Shown: piece by piece, positions 16,953-26,198 of the stretch
Layout of the letters: each line of letters begins with the position of its first letter
Position numbering within the stretch: position 1 is the stretch's first letter
From: Streptosporangium roseum DSM 43021
GTDB lineage: Bacteria > Actinomycetota > Actinomycetes > Streptosporangiales > Streptosporangiaceae
Assembly: GCF_000024865.1 (NCBI RefSeq)
Contig: NC_013595.1
Coordinates: 5,146,001-5,210,000, forward strand
DNA: 64,000 bases
Direction: 5' to 3'
Made by a program: the position numbers and the translations under genes
Notes under the pieces: model-generated
Databases searched by the model: none
Told to the model about the DNA's origin: nothing
What the model saw: only the letters and a program-made list of their open reading frames with translations

Positions 16953-19900
16953 TTATACGCGCAGCTCTGTCAGCCGGTCGGTGGCCTCGTGCGGTGTCAT
17001 GCCGGCGCCCCGTTGGTAGGCGGTGTCGTAGTCGGTACGGCCGAGCCGTTCCGCGAGCACCTCCGCAAGGGAGCGCAGCTCGATGTCGCCGTGGTCGAAG
17101 GTGCCGCGGATGGCCTGGCTCAGGCCGAGCGCGGTGGCCGCGCCGGCCGGATCGTCCTCCAGGAACAGCAGCCGGGCCAGGAGCTGGGCGGCCCGAGGGG
17201 TGCCCATGTGCGCCCGCGCCGCCCGCACGGCACGGGGCAGCAGCTCGCGCGCGGGTGCGGCGTCCCCGGCGGTGAGGAGGTTCGCCATCCTGGCGGGTAC
17301 CAGCATGTTCTCGATCGTCTCCGCCGTAAGGCGCAGCCGGCGGGCGAGTGTCTCCATCCGGTCGAGTTCCCGGTCGGCCCGTTCGATCTCGCCGGAGCGG
17401 CGGTACAGCTCGGCCAGGCTGCCCAGGACCTCGATCTCCAGCACGGGCTGACCGCGCTCCCAGACCGCTCGTTCGGCGGTTTCGATGTCGTGCCGGGCGC
17501 CGGTCAGGTCGCCGGCGCGCATGCGTTCGGTGGCGAGCCCGAGCCGGGTCGAGACCTCGTCCTGCGAGCCGAGGCCGGTGGCGAGCGCGATGCTGTGCTC
17601 GTAGGCGGCGATCGCCTCGTCGTGTTCGCCGCCGATGGCGTGGATCTGCGCCAGGCCGTACAGCGTCTTCGCCGTCCACCACTGATCGCCCGCCTCCTCG
17701 AACGCGTGCAGCGCCGCTGTCATCGCGGTCGCGGAGCTTTCCCGGTCGCCCCGTTCGCGATACCGCATGGCTTCGATCATGAAGGTGCAGGCGATCGCCC
17801 AGCGGTCCGAGCCGCTGCGCACCCGGGCGATCTCCTGGTCGGCCAGCTCGTCCAGCCCGAGTATCGCCGCCATCACCAGCACTGTCGTCAGCAGCATCGG
17901 ATAACGCCGCAGCGCGCCCGTGCGCGCGCAGTCGTCGATGAGCGCGCGCAGCCGCTCGGGGTCGGTGACCGGCCCGCCCCCGCCGGCCACCAGGTGGATC
18001 GCGGTGAACGCGGCCCGGGCGTCCGCGGGCAGCGCGTCGCCGAACTCGGCGACCTTGGCGACGTAGGCATCGGCCCGAGCGTCGTAGCGGAGCATGACCC
18101 AGTACCAGTACAGCGGGCCGAGGAGGCGGGCCGCCGCATCGGCGTCACCGGTGTCGATGGCCGTTTGCAGGGCGAACATCAGGTTGTCGTACTCGGCCTG
18201 GAACAGCCGCAGCGACTCCACCTGCTTGTCCGAGCGCAGCAGCGGCTCGTGTTCCTCGGCCAGGTCGGCGAAGTGCCGCACGAGCCTGCGCAGGACGGCT
18301 TCGGCTTCCCCCGCCAGGCGAAGCTTGTCGGCCGAATGGGCTCGGACGGTCTCCAGCATCCGGTAGCCGTCGCCGGCCCGCTCCACGATGGACTTGTCGA
18401 CCAGGGAGTCCAGCAGATAGATGACCTCGCCGGCGGGGAGCGCCTCATCCGAACAGACCACCTCGATCGCGGCGACCCCGGTTCTCGCCAGAAAGATCGA
18501 AATTCGGCGGGCCAGCATCCGTTCTTGATCGGTGAGGAGGTCCCAGCTCCACTCGATGACCGCATGGAGTGTCTGCTGCCGCGGCTGGGCGGCCCGGTTA
18601 CCGGTGCTGAGCAGCCGGAAGCGGTCATCCAGCCGCCGGGCGACCTGGTCGGCGCTCATGGTCCGCAGCCGCGCCGCGGCCAACTCCAGGGCCAGCGGAA
18701 GCCCGTCCAGCCGTCGCACGATGTCCGCGACCGAGGCCGCGGTCGACGCGTCCAGCGTGAAGCCGGGCTGTACGGCTGCCGCGCGATCGAGGAACAGCCG
18801 CACCGCGGCCGACTCTCCGGCCTGAGCGGAATCCGCGTGCGCGGGCGGCAGTCCGAGCGGGCCCAGACGGCACAGCGTCTCACCCATGACTTCCAGCGGT
18901 TCCCGGCTCGTGGCCAGGATGGTCAAGTACGGCTGGCGCTCCAGCAGCTGCCCGGCGAACTCCGCGACGGGTCCGGAGATCTGTTCGCAGTTGTCGAGCA
19001 CCAGCACGCCTTCACCACCGGCGAGCAGATTGACCACCCGCTCCAGCGGCGTACCGGACGGCCGGACATCGGCGACGCTGAGCGTGCCCAGCACCGCGCC
19101 GGGCAGCCCGTCCGCCGTGGTCACCCCGGCCAGGGAAACGAGCCAGACCCGGCCGCGCCGATGGGCCCGATGCCGGCTCACCGCCTCCACGGCCAGGCGG
19201 GTCTTGCCTACTCCCCCGGGTCCTACGACGGTGACCAGCCGCGAGGTCTCCAGCAACCCGGCGAGCAGTCTCAGCTCCTCCGCCCGGCCGACGAAGCTGG
19301 TCAACTGGGCCGGCAGGCGTCCCGGCACCGCCTCCGGCCGCGCCTGTTCCGCCTCGGGGATCTCCAGCTCGCCCCGCAACACGGCCAGGTGTGTTCTACG
19401 CAGTTCCTCGGACGGGTCGACGCCCAGTTCCTCGGCGAGCGTGCCGCGGACCTGTTCGAACACGGCCAGCGCATCGGACCGGCGGCCTGCCGCGTGCAAG
19501 GCTCGCATGCGCAATCCGGCCAGCCGTTCGCGCAACGGGTGGCCGGCGGCCACCGCCGCCATATCGGCCAGGATCTCGTCGTGGCGGCCCAGTCTCAGCT
19601 CCGCCTCGAACCGGTCTTCAACGGCCGCGGCGCGCAGCTCCTCCAGACGCGCGCCGGCCGTACCGGCGAAGGGGGCATCGCGCACGTCGGCCAGCGCGTC
19701 TCCCCGCCACAGCGCCAGCGCCTCGTCCAGCAGCGCGTCCGCTCGCTGCGCGGCGCCTGCGGCCAGTTCGCGACCGCCCCGCCTCGCCTTCTCCTCGAAC
19801 CGACAGGCGTCGACGTCCCCGGCGCGGACGTGCAGGCGGTACCCGCCGGCCGCCCTCTCCACGACCCCGGCCCCGCCCAGAGCCTTGCGCAGCCGATGCA

Positions 19901-20099
19901 CCAGCCCATGCAGCGCATTGACGGTGCCCCCGCGCGGACGCTCCCCCCACAGGCCGTCAACGAGTGCATCGACCGACACCATCTCGCCCTCGGCCAGGGC
20001 CAGTCGGGCCAGCAGCGCACGGACCCTCGTCCCGCCGACATCGATCGGCGCACCGTCGTCGGCATAGGCCCGGACCGGTCCCAGCACCTCAATACGCAT
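16953..20099 (-). CDS. AfsR/SARP-type transcriptional regulator with NB-ARC ATPase and TPR-like tail
   Basis: 1,048 residues (1,050 from a TTG). Layout: an OmpR-type winged helix (about 1-90, ending GGYRLHV), a bacterial transcriptional activator domain (about 95-245, ending HLAVLRGEL), then an NB-ARC/STAND ATPase with Walker A GPGGVGKT at about 293-300 and Walker B GVLVLDNCEQ, and a long TPR-like helical region to the end. This is the large-SARP/AfsR architecture, in which nucleotide-driven oligomerisation controls activation of secondary-metabolite or stress genes. No biosynthetic cluster is next to it, so its targets are elsewhere or are the divergent serine hydrolase at 20240. The opposite strand is also open for 1,114 codons, an artefact of the GC bias. 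Confidence 0.92.
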   Translation of the reverse strand: MRIEVLGPVRAYADDGAPIDVGGTRVRALLARLALAEGEMVSVDALVDGLWGERPRGGTVNALHGLVHRLRKALGGAGVVERAAGGYRLHVRAGDVDACRFEEKARRGGRELAAGAAQRADALLDEALALWRGDALADVRDAPFAGTAGARLEELRAAAVEDRFEAELRLGRHDEILADMAAVAAGHPLRERLAGLRMRALHAAGRRSDALAVFEQVRGTLAEELGVDPSEELRRTHLAVLRGELEIPEAEQARPEAVPGRLPAQLTSFVGRAEELRLLAGLLETSRLVTVVGPGGVGKTRLAVEAVSRHRAHRRGRVWLVSLAGVTTADGLPGAVLGTLSVADVRPSGTPLERVVNLLAGGEGVLVLDNCEQISGPVAEFAGQLLERQPYLTILATSREPLEVMGETLCRLGPLGLPPAHADSAQAGESAAVRLFLDRAAAVQPGFTLDASTAASVADIVRRLDGLPLALELAAARLRTMSADQVARRLDDRFRLLSTGNRAAQPRQQTLHAVIEWSWDLLTDQERMLARRISIFLARTGVAAIEVVCSDEALPAGEVIYLLDSLVDKSIVERAGDGYRMLETVRAHSADKLRLAGEAEAVLRRLVRHFADLAEEHEPLLRSDKQVESLRLFQAEYDNLMFALQTAIDTGDADAAARLLGPLYWYWVMLRYDARADAYVAKVAEFGDALPADARAAFTAIHLVAGGGGPVTDPERLRALIDDCARTGALRRYPMLLTTVLVMAAILGLDELADQEIARVRSGSDRWAIACTFMIEAMRYRERGDRESSATAMTAALHAFEEAGDQWWTAKTLYGLAQIHAIGGEHDEAIAAYEHSIALATGLGSQDEVSTRLGLATERMRAGDLTGARHDIETAERAVWERGQPVLEIEVLGSLAELYRRSGEIERADRELDRMETLARRLRLTAETIENMLVPARMANLLTAGDAAPARELLPRAVRAARAHMGTPRAAQLLARLLFLEDDPAGAATALGLSQAIRGTFDHGDIELRSLAEVLAERLGRTDYDTAYQRGAGMTPHEATDRLTELRV

Positions 20100-20239
20100 G
20101 CACAAAGGCTATGAGCACGGAGACGCGCACGTGCCGCTGAAAGTGGCGCCATGCCGGCTGAAAGGGCGTTCTAAGAGGCATGTAAGCGCTGGTGGACACC
20201 GTGGAGGACGTACGGAAGAAACGTCAGAAAGGCAGTGCA

Positions 20240-21385
20240 ATGGCAGCGCACGAGAAAGTGCAGCAGGTGCTCGACTGGGCGGTGGCCGAGGCCGGCATCC
20301 CCGGCATCGTCGCCGACATCAAGGACGGGGACCGGACCTGGTTCGGCACCGCCGGCGTCGCCGACCTCAAGACCGGTGCCCTGCGCGGGCCGGGCGAATA
20401 CCTGCACACCGGCAGCAGCGGCAAGGCCTTCACCGCCGCAGTGGTCCTGTCCCTGGAGGCCGAGGGCAGGCTGAGCATCGACGACCCGGTGGACAAGTGG
20501 CTGCCGGGCGTGCTGAACGTCAACGGCTACGACGGCAGCAAGATCACCATCAGGCACCTGCTCAGCAACACCAGTGGTCTGTTCGTGACCGGCCTGGCGC
20601 CGGAGATCAGCCACCGCTACGCCACCCGTTCCGGGTTCGCCGAGCATCGCTTCGACGAATTCAGCACCGAAGAGCTGTTGAGGGTGGCGGTGTCCCAGCC
20701 GCCGATCGGTGCGCCCGGCGAACGCTTCGGGTACGCCAACGGCGGCTTCTACCTCGCCGGGGCGATCATCGAGAAGGTCACCGGCAACAGCTATGCCGAG
20801 GAGGTCGAGCTCAGGGTCGCTCAACCGCTAGGCCTGACCGACACCCGCGTGCGCCCCTCCACGGACACGGGATACCCCGATCCGCACCCGCGAGGGTACT
20901 CGAACCTCTTCTTCAAGGACGGCACCGACCCGGCAGCCGTCACCCCGGAGAACTGGGAATCTCTGATCGAGGAGCCCGGACTCGAGCCCCTCGACGTCAC
21001 CGAGTTCAACACCTCGCTCGGCTGGTCGGCCGGCAATGTCGTCTCCACCACCGGCGACATGATCCGGTTCGTCAACGCGCTGGCGAGCGGCAGCCTGCTG
21101 CCGCCGGCCCAGCACCGGCAGATGTGGACCACGGTCTCCGTCGAGGGTGGTCACTGGATGCCGCACGCCCGATATGGCCTCGGCCTGTTCGAGTTCGACA
21201 AGGACGCCGCGGGCGGCCGGACGCTGCGCGGTGTGGGTGGCAGCCTCTGGGGGTCCTACACCTGCGTGGTGGGTACCCCCGACGGCCGGCACACCATCGC
21301 CGTCCACACCAACACCGAATGGAAGACCTGGGACCTCATGTTCAAGGTCATCGAAGCGGAGTTCGGCGTCTCCATCGGTGCGTAA
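20240..21385 (+). CDS. beta-lactamase-fold serine hydrolase
   Basis: 381 residues of the class C beta-lactamase/penicillin-binding-protein fold (PF00144 type). The nucleophile motif SSGK (in HTGSSGKAFT) and the tyrosine motif YAN (in GYANGGFYLAG) are visible; the third motif is GVGGSLWG where HxG would be usual. Expected reaction: hydrolysis of an ester, amide or D-peptide bond through an acyl-serine. No signal peptide is visible with this start (ATG after GAAAGG) or with the earlier ATG at 20192, so the protein seems cytoplasmic, which favours an esterase over a cell-wall role. It is divergent from the SARP regulator, about 140 bp away. Confidence 0.86.
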   Translation: MAAHEKVQQVLDWAVAEAGIPGIVADIKDGDRTWFGTAGVADLKTGALRGPGEYLHTGSSGKAFTAAVVLSLEAEGRLSIDDPVDKWLPGVLNVNGYDGSKITIRHLLSNTSGLFVTGLAPEISHRYATRSGFAEHRFDEFSTEELLRVAVSQPPIGAPGERFGYANGGFYLAGAIIEKVTGNSYAEEVELRVAQPLGLTDTRVRPSTDTGYPDPHPRGYSNLFFKDGTDPAAVTPENWESLIEEPGLEPLDVTEFNTSLGWSAGNVVSTTGDMIRFVNALASGSLLPPAQHRQMWTTVSVEGGHWMPHARYGLGLFEFDKDAAGGRTLRGVGGSLWGSYTCVVGTPDGRHTIAVHTNTEWKTWDLMFKVIEAEFGVSIGA

Positions 21386-21505
21386 GCACGCTGCCGGCCA
21401 TTATCCGGATGCGGGAACGCTCGGCCGCCCGTTCGGGCACTCCGAAGACGTCGGCGATCTGCTGGAGCGTCTTCTCGCGGGCGTCGTACAACTCCCTGGC
21501 ACGCG

Positions 21506-22507
21506 TCACGGCCGGTCGGAACCCGGGCCGGGCGTGACGTCGTCCATGGGCGGGCCCGCCAGGGCGGCGGCGAGACGAGAAGCGAGCGCCGTGACCGCGG
21601 CGCGCAGTTCCGGCCCGCCCTCAACGCGGAAGGGGAACGGCACGTTCGGCAGCCACTCCTGCGCGTACATCGTCGGATTGCTCGTGCTGCCGACGAGCAC
21701 GCACCTGTCCCCCGACGGTTCGAGCCGTCCCATGGGCGGCCGGATCCAGGGCGCCACCTCGGCGAGGGGGGCGTCGAACACGACGCGCGTGGCGAACTCC
21801 CATCCGGTGCCCAGGTTCTCCTCCAGCGCCGTCACCGGGTCGAGGCCGTCGGGCGGCTCGAACGCGTGCGTGCTCCGCTGGACCTGGCGGACGCGGTCGA
21901 CCCGGTAGGTGCGGATGGCGTCCGCGCGGTGGGAGTGGCACAGCAGGTACCAGCGCCCGTGGCGGACGACGACCGCCCAGGGGTCCACCTCGGCCTCCCA
22001 CTCGTTGCCGGACTCGCTCCGGTAGGAGACCACCACGCGCCGCCGGTCCGCGATGGCGGCCACGAGCGCGCTGGTGATGGCGGGATCCGGACGGGCCGCG
22101 AACCGGTCCGGCGCCGCCGACGCATGCTCGCGCAGCGCCGCCGCCTGCCGTCCGACGTTCTCGGGCAGGGCCCGGATGACCTTGCCCAGGGCGGCGCCGA
22201 CGAGGTCGCCGACGTCGGCGGCCGCCGGCTGGCCGTCGAGCACCGCCATGACCAGGCCGAGCGCCTCGGGCTCGGTGAAGGCGACCGGAGGCAGCTTCGT
22301 CCCGCGTCCGAGCCGGTACCCGCCGTAGGGGCCGCGGGCCGACTCGACGGGGATGCCCGCCTCGCGGAGGATCCCGACGTACCGGCGCGCGGCGCGCTCC
22401 GTGACGCCCAGACAGGCGGCGAGCTCGCCGGCCGTCACGCCGGGGCGGGTCCGGAGGATCTCCATGGCGCGCAGAGCCCGTGCGGTGGGGCTGAGATCGG
22501 TCGGCAC
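21506..22507 (-). CDS. WYL-domain regulator (DeoR-like HTH)
   Basis: About 333 residues. The N-terminal winged helix-turn-helix (AGELAACLGVTERAARRYVG) and the downstream WYL domain (VSYRSESG, DPWAVVVRHGRWYLLCHSH, RTYRVDRVRQV) define the family, in which WYL acts as a ligand or nucleic-acid sensor. The C-terminal WCX region follows. The start is uncertain between GTG at 22507 and GTG at 22528. It is divergent from the small hydrolase gene at 22636, its likely target. Confidence 0.88.
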   Translation of the reverse strand: MPTDLSPTARALRAMEILRTRPGVTAGELAACLGVTERAARRYVGILREAGIPVESARGPYGGYRLGRGTKLPPVAFTEPEALGLVMAVLDGQPAAADVGDLVGAALGKVIRALPENVGRQAAALREHASAAPDRFAARPDPAITSALVAAIADRRRVVVSYRSESGNEWEAEVDPWAVVVRHGRWYLLCHSHRADAIRTYRVDRVRQVQRSTHAFEPPDGLDPVTALEENLGTGWEFATRVVFDAPLAEVAPWIRPPMGRLEPSGDRCVLVGSTSNPTMYAQEWLPNVPFPFRVEGGPELRAAVTALASRLAAALAGPPMDDVTPGPGSDRP

Positions 22508-22635
22508 ACGAGCACAGTAGGAGGTCACGGGATGAATAGGAAGTAGAACGTCCGGAATCGGTCCTAGCCTGACGTCCTGACCGGGTTCCGCGGGCAGGAT
22601 CTCGCCGGAACCGCGCTGAAGAAAGAGAACTGATC

Positions 22636-23322
22636 ATGGATATCCTGCTCATCGCCGGCCTGTGGCTCGACGGATCCGCGTGGGACGACGTCGTGCCCGC
22701 ACTTGAGGCGCTCGGCCACCGCCCCGTACCGATCACCCTGCCCGGGCAGGGGGACGGATCCGCCTCGGCCACTCTCGACGACCAGGCGGCAGCCGTGCTC
22801 GCCGCCGTGGACTCGGCGTCGGGAAAGCCCATGGTGGTGGGACATTCCGCCGCCTGCACCCTGGCCTGGCTGGCCGCCGACGCGCGCCCGGAGCGGGTCG
22901 CCAAGGTCGCGCTCATCGGCGGCTTCCCGTCCGCCGACGGGCAGCCCTACGCCGACTTTTTCGAGCTGAAGGACGGCGTCATGCCCTTCCCGGGCTGGGG
23001 TCCGTTCGAGGGGCCGGACTCCGCCGACCTCGGCGAGGAGGCCAGGCGGGACTTCGCGTCCGCGGCGATCCCCGTCCCCGCGGGGGTGACGAAGGGCGTG
23101 GTGCGCCTGACGGACGAGCGACGGTTCGACGTCCCCGTCCTTGTCGTGTGCCCCGAGTTCACCCCCGCCCAGGCTCAGGAGTGGATCGCCGCCGGGGACG
23201 TGCCCGAGCTGGCCAAGGCCGAACACCTCGACCTTGTGGACATCGACTCGGGCCACTGGCCCATGATCACCGAGCCGGCCGAGCTCGCCCGGCTCCTGGC
23301 CGCGGCGGCCCCCGAGGCCTGA
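22636..23322 (+). CDS. small alpha/beta-fold hydrolase
   Basis: 228 residues. Compact alpha/beta hydrolase with nucleophile elbow VGHSAAC and a C-terminal SGHWPM carrying the catalytic His; LLIAGLWLDG replaces the usual HG oxyanion motif. The WYL-regulator-plus-hydrolase pair is a recurring actinobacterial arrangement, and the divergent promoter region fits regulation by the neighbour. Ribosome site GAAAGAGAA lies before the ATG. The substrate is unknown. Confidence 0.87.
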   Translation: MDILLIAGLWLDGSAWDDVVPALEALGHRPVPITLPGQGDGSASATLDDQAAAVLAAVDSASGKPMVVGHSAACTLAWLAADARPERVAKVALIGGFPSADGQPYADFFELKDGVMPFPGWGPFEGPDSADLGEEARRDFASAAIPVPAGVTKGVVRLTDERRFDVPVLVVCPEFTPAQAQEWIAAGDVPELAKAEHLDLVDIDSGHWPMITEPAELARLLAAAAPEA

Positions 23323-23384
23323 CACGGCTGTCGGCCTTGCCGACCCCGCGGATGCGGGACCTGCCCCGGGTCGCCCTGGTGCGG

Positions 23385-23477
23385 GGTCTTGCCGGTGGTG
23401 GTCCGGGACTCGACCGCTCGGTGCGCGGCGGCTGCCGCCTCGAGCGGGAAGGTCTGGCCGATGACCGGCCGCACACG
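23385..23477 (-). pseudogene. C-terminal remnant of a zinc-type quinone oxidoreductase
   Basis: 31 residues (VIGQTFPLEAAAAAHRAVES then RTTTGKT) correspond to the conserved C-terminal end of medium-chain dehydrogenase/quinone oxidoreductases. Nothing of the catalytic or NADP-binding domains remains. The upstream sequence reads instead, on the other strand, as a signal-peptide-like ORF beginning at 23461 (VLTALASVSMLVAGALPAHA), so two broken genes appear joined here. Confidence 0.5.
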
Positions 23478-23601
23478 GGTGACCGCTGGGGTCCTCACCG
23501 CGCTGGCGAGTGTATCGATGCTCGTGGCGGGCGCTCTCCCTGCTCATGCCGGCGAGATCTCCGGCCCCGTCGCCGTGACGGCGTCGGGCCAGGTAACGAC
23601 G

Positions 23602-24927
23602 CTACCCGTCGCGACGCTTCCCCTCACCCACTGCGGCGGCCGCCGCGTGTTCGGCGACAGCGGCTGGAACTGCCCCTCCTGGAAGTCGGGCCGCGAGCAC
23701 GCGAGAAAGGCGGCCGCCGCCGAGCCGCGTTCCTTGATCCTTCTCGGTGGCGACGGCGGAGGCGGACAGGAGCGTCGCGGTGGCGAGGCTGCCCCAGAGG
23801 GCGGCCGGGCCGTGGGGTGCGAGAGCGGTGATGACCACCGGGGAGACGGCGAGGCCGAAGCCCGTGGACAGCTGGAAGCGGGCGAGGGCGCGTCCCAGGA
23901 GATGGGCCGGGGCGAGGACGGTGACGAGCGCGGTGGCGCTGCCGGCATAGATGATCTCGCCGATGGTGCAGACCACGGACACCGCGAGGATGGCCGGGGC
24001 ACCCCAGCCGTGTCCCAGTGAGGTAGCCGCGAGGAAGCCGAGGTAGGACGCGGTGAGGACCACGCCGGCGAGAGCCAGCACGGTCCGCCGGGAGAAGCGG
24101 GACATCAGGACCGTGATCGGAACCTGCAGGGTGACCACCAGCACCGTGTTGGCCACGAAGATGGCTGCCGACCACACCGGGGATGCGTGCATCTGTGTCA
24201 CCAGGACCAGGGGGAGTGCGATTTCGGGGACGTTGAGACAGAAGACGTAGACCACGTTGGCGGCCAGCAGCGCGCGCATCCGGGGTGCGGGCTCGTCGTC
24301 CCTGTCCTTGGCCGCGGCAGCGGCCGGATGAGCGTGCACGTGGACCGACCACGCCAAGACCGCCGCGGCGAGATAGGTGAGCCCGGTGACGGCTGCCAGC
24401 GCCTGCAATGCGGTGGTGCCGCCGGCCAGGCATGCGGTGGCGAGGAGGGCGCCCGCGCCCAGGCCGGCGTTGCGCAGGGCGCGGCCTGCCGCGAGGGCGG
24501 CGTCGCGTTCGCGGCCGTGGGCGACCGTGGCCACGAGGGCGGCGTGGGCGGCCGGCCATGCCTGGTTGCCGATGCCGAGGAAGAGTGCCGCCGTCGCGAA
24601 CAGCCAGACGTTCCCCGTCGGGGTGGCCAGCAGCAGCGCCACGCCCAGCACCCGCACCAGCATCGACGCTGCCACGACCGTGCTGCGTGCGCCCCGGTCC
24701 AGCCATCGGCCGACCGCGGGCATGCACACCAGACCCACGACGGCGCCGACCGTCATGGCGATGCCGGTGGCCGGCGCGGACAGCCTCAGCACCATCACCC
24801 CGTAGAGCAGCAGAAAGGGCCGCAGCAGGCCGGTGCCGAGCGCGTCCACGGCCAGGGCGACGGCATAGCGGGGGCCTCCGGAGGCACGGACGAGGGCGCG
24901 CGGCCGGATCTTGGTGGTGGTTGCCAT
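23602..24927 (-). CDS. MFS transporter
   Basis: 441 residues with 12 predicted membrane helices. The loop GRWLDRGARSTVV between helices 2 and 3 is a motif A-like element, and the N-terminus (RYAVALAVDALGTGLLRPFL) is typical of drug-export MFS proteins of actinomycetes. The last 40 residues after VATEKDQGTRL are low-complexity and may have been added by loss of the original stop. It starts 37 bp from a 27-bp operator and is divergent from an ArsR-type regulator, so it is probably repressed by it and released by the exported compound (inference). Confidence 0.87.
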   Translation of the reverse strand: MATTTKIRPRALVRASGGPRYAVALAVDALGTGLLRPFLLLYGVMVLRLSAPATGIAMTVGAVVGLVCMPAVGRWLDRGARSTVVAASMLVRVLGVALLLATPTGNVWLFATAALFLGIGNQAWPAAHAALVATVAHGRERDAALAAGRALRNAGLGAGALLATACLAGGTTALQALAAVTGLTYLAAAVLAWSVHVHAHPAAAAAKDRDDEPAPRMRALLAANVVYVFCLNVPEIALPLVLVTQMHASPVWSAAIFVANTVLVVTLQVPITVLMSRFSRRTVLALAGVVLTASYLGFLAATSLGHGWGAPAILAVSVVCTIGEIIYAGSATALVTVLAPAHLLGRALARFQLSTGFGLAVSPVVITALAPHGPAALWGSLATATLLSASAVATEKDQGTRLGGGRLSRVLAARLPGGAVPAAVAEHAAAAAVGEGKRRDG

Positions 24928-24963
24928 GGCGTCAACGATGCGTTCGGCCGCCGGGCCGACTGT

Positions 24964-24990
24964 GTCGGTTGACGGACACCGTCAACCGAC
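24964..24990. promoter_or_regulatory. operator palindrome of the ArsR/MFS divergon
   Basis: Perfect inverted repeat with 12-bp arms (GTCGGTTGACGG against CCGTCAACCGAC) and a 3-bp spacer, in the 99-bp gap between the MFS gene and the ArsR-type gene. Its centre is about 50 bp from each start codon, where a dimeric repressor would cover both promoters. Confidence 0.78.
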
Positions 24991-25026
24991 GCGGTCGTCG
25001 GCCATCCGACCAGCGATGATGAGGGG

Positions 25027-26112
25027 ATGACGTTGAGGATCGACATCGGCGGCCTGCCGTCCGGGCGACTGCGGTTCGCTGCCTCCCCGCTGGCCGAGCT
25101 GACCGCGATGCTGCACGTGCTGGCCGAACCCGGGCATCACCCGCAGCTCGCCGGCTGGGCCGGGGACGTCTGGGCTGGGCTGCGGCCGGAGCTGGCCGAG
25201 CGGTTGCGGGAGGCGGAGTTCCTCTGGCGTTCCTCACGAGCCGACTTTCTGGTCCCCGCTCGTCCTCGGCCGACCCTCGCCGAGGAGTTGGACGACGTGG
25301 ACCGGATCGACGACGAAACCTATGTGACCGCCGCGCTCATCACCACGTGCGGCAGCAACCGGGTCCACTTCGCCGCGCCGTCGCTGCTCACCGACGCGAC
25401 TGCGCGCGAGCGGGCCCTGGACCTGGCGCAGGCCCGCGGCGCGCGGCAAGAGGCCTTCGCGGAACGGCTGCTCGCGGACCCGGCCGCCGTGCGGGCGCGG
25501 GTGCGCCACACCCTCGAACAGTGCGCCGAGGCTTTCTTCGACGCCGCCTGGACGGGCGTCGCCGTACAGCTCGCCACCGACCTGCGCCTGAAGAACGACC
25601 TGCTGAGGCGCCAGGGCATCGGGGCGGCACTCGCATCGGTCTCCGGCGCAGTCACCCTGGCACCGGACGGCGACTGCATCATCGTGGACAAGCTGCAGGA
25701 CAAGGCGACCGCCGCTCACGGCACCGGGGTCACCTTCATCCCCAGTGTCTTCGGCAGCCCGCACCTGGTGGTGGTCCACACGCCCGGGTGGCAGCCGGTG
25801 GTGCAGTACCCGGTGGCCGAGCCGAGTCCATCAGAGCCGGTGTCGCTGGAAACGGTCACACTACGGCTGGAGGCACTCGCACATCCGATACGGCTGCGAC
25901 TGCTGCGCACCCTGGCCCGCGGCCCGCACACCACCGGTGAGCTGGCCCACGCCTGGGAACTTTCACCCCCGGAGGTTTCCCGCCACCTCGCTGTCCTGCG
26001 CCGCGCGGGCCTGCTCACGGCCCGGCGGCACGGTCGTTACGTCCATTACACCCTCAATCTGCCTGATCTGACGGGGCTGGGGGCCGACCTGCTGGCGGCC
26101 GTACTGCGCTGA
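25027..26112 (+). CDS. DUF5937/ArsR-type HTH regulator
   Basis: 361 residues. Residues about 1-270 match the DUF5937 sensor-like region found in actinobacterial regulators. The last 85 residues are an ArsR winged helix (LEALAHPIRLRLLRTLARGP, TTGELAHAWELSPPEVSRHL, GRYVHYTLNL). No cysteine metal-binding site of the classical ArsR kind is visible in the recognition helix, so a small organic ligand is more likely than a metal. It is divergent from an MFS exporter and shares a perfect operator with it. Confidence 0.87.
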   Translation: MTLRIDIGGLPSGRLRFAASPLAELTAMLHVLAEPGHHPQLAGWAGDVWAGLRPELAERLREAEFLWRSSRADFLVPARPRPTLAEELDDVDRIDDETYVTAALITTCGSNRVHFAAPSLLTDATARERALDLAQARGARQEAFAERLLADPAAVRARVRHTLEQCAEAFFDAAWTGVAVQLATDLRLKNDLLRRQGIGAALASVSGAVTLAPDGDCIIVDKLQDKATAAHGTGVTFIPSVFGSPHLVVVHTPGWQPVVQYPVAEPSPSEPVSLETVTLRLEALAHPIRLRLLRTLARGPHTTGELAHAWELSPPEVSRHLAVLRRAGLLTARRHGRYVHYTLNLPDLTGLGADLLAAVLR

Positions 26113-26198
26113 GTGGCTTCGGCCTGCCGAAACGCGGAATGACCCGGCTGAACGCGATCTCGGACCGGGGAGTGGGCCGGGGCATCGCCGCGCGCGGC

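Noticed and set aside
16770..20114. 1,114-codon open frame antisense to the SARP regulator
   Set aside because: It is exactly antisense to a gene with clear domains, its product is low-complexity Gly/Arg/Gln-rich, and long antisense frames are common where third positions are nearly all G or C.
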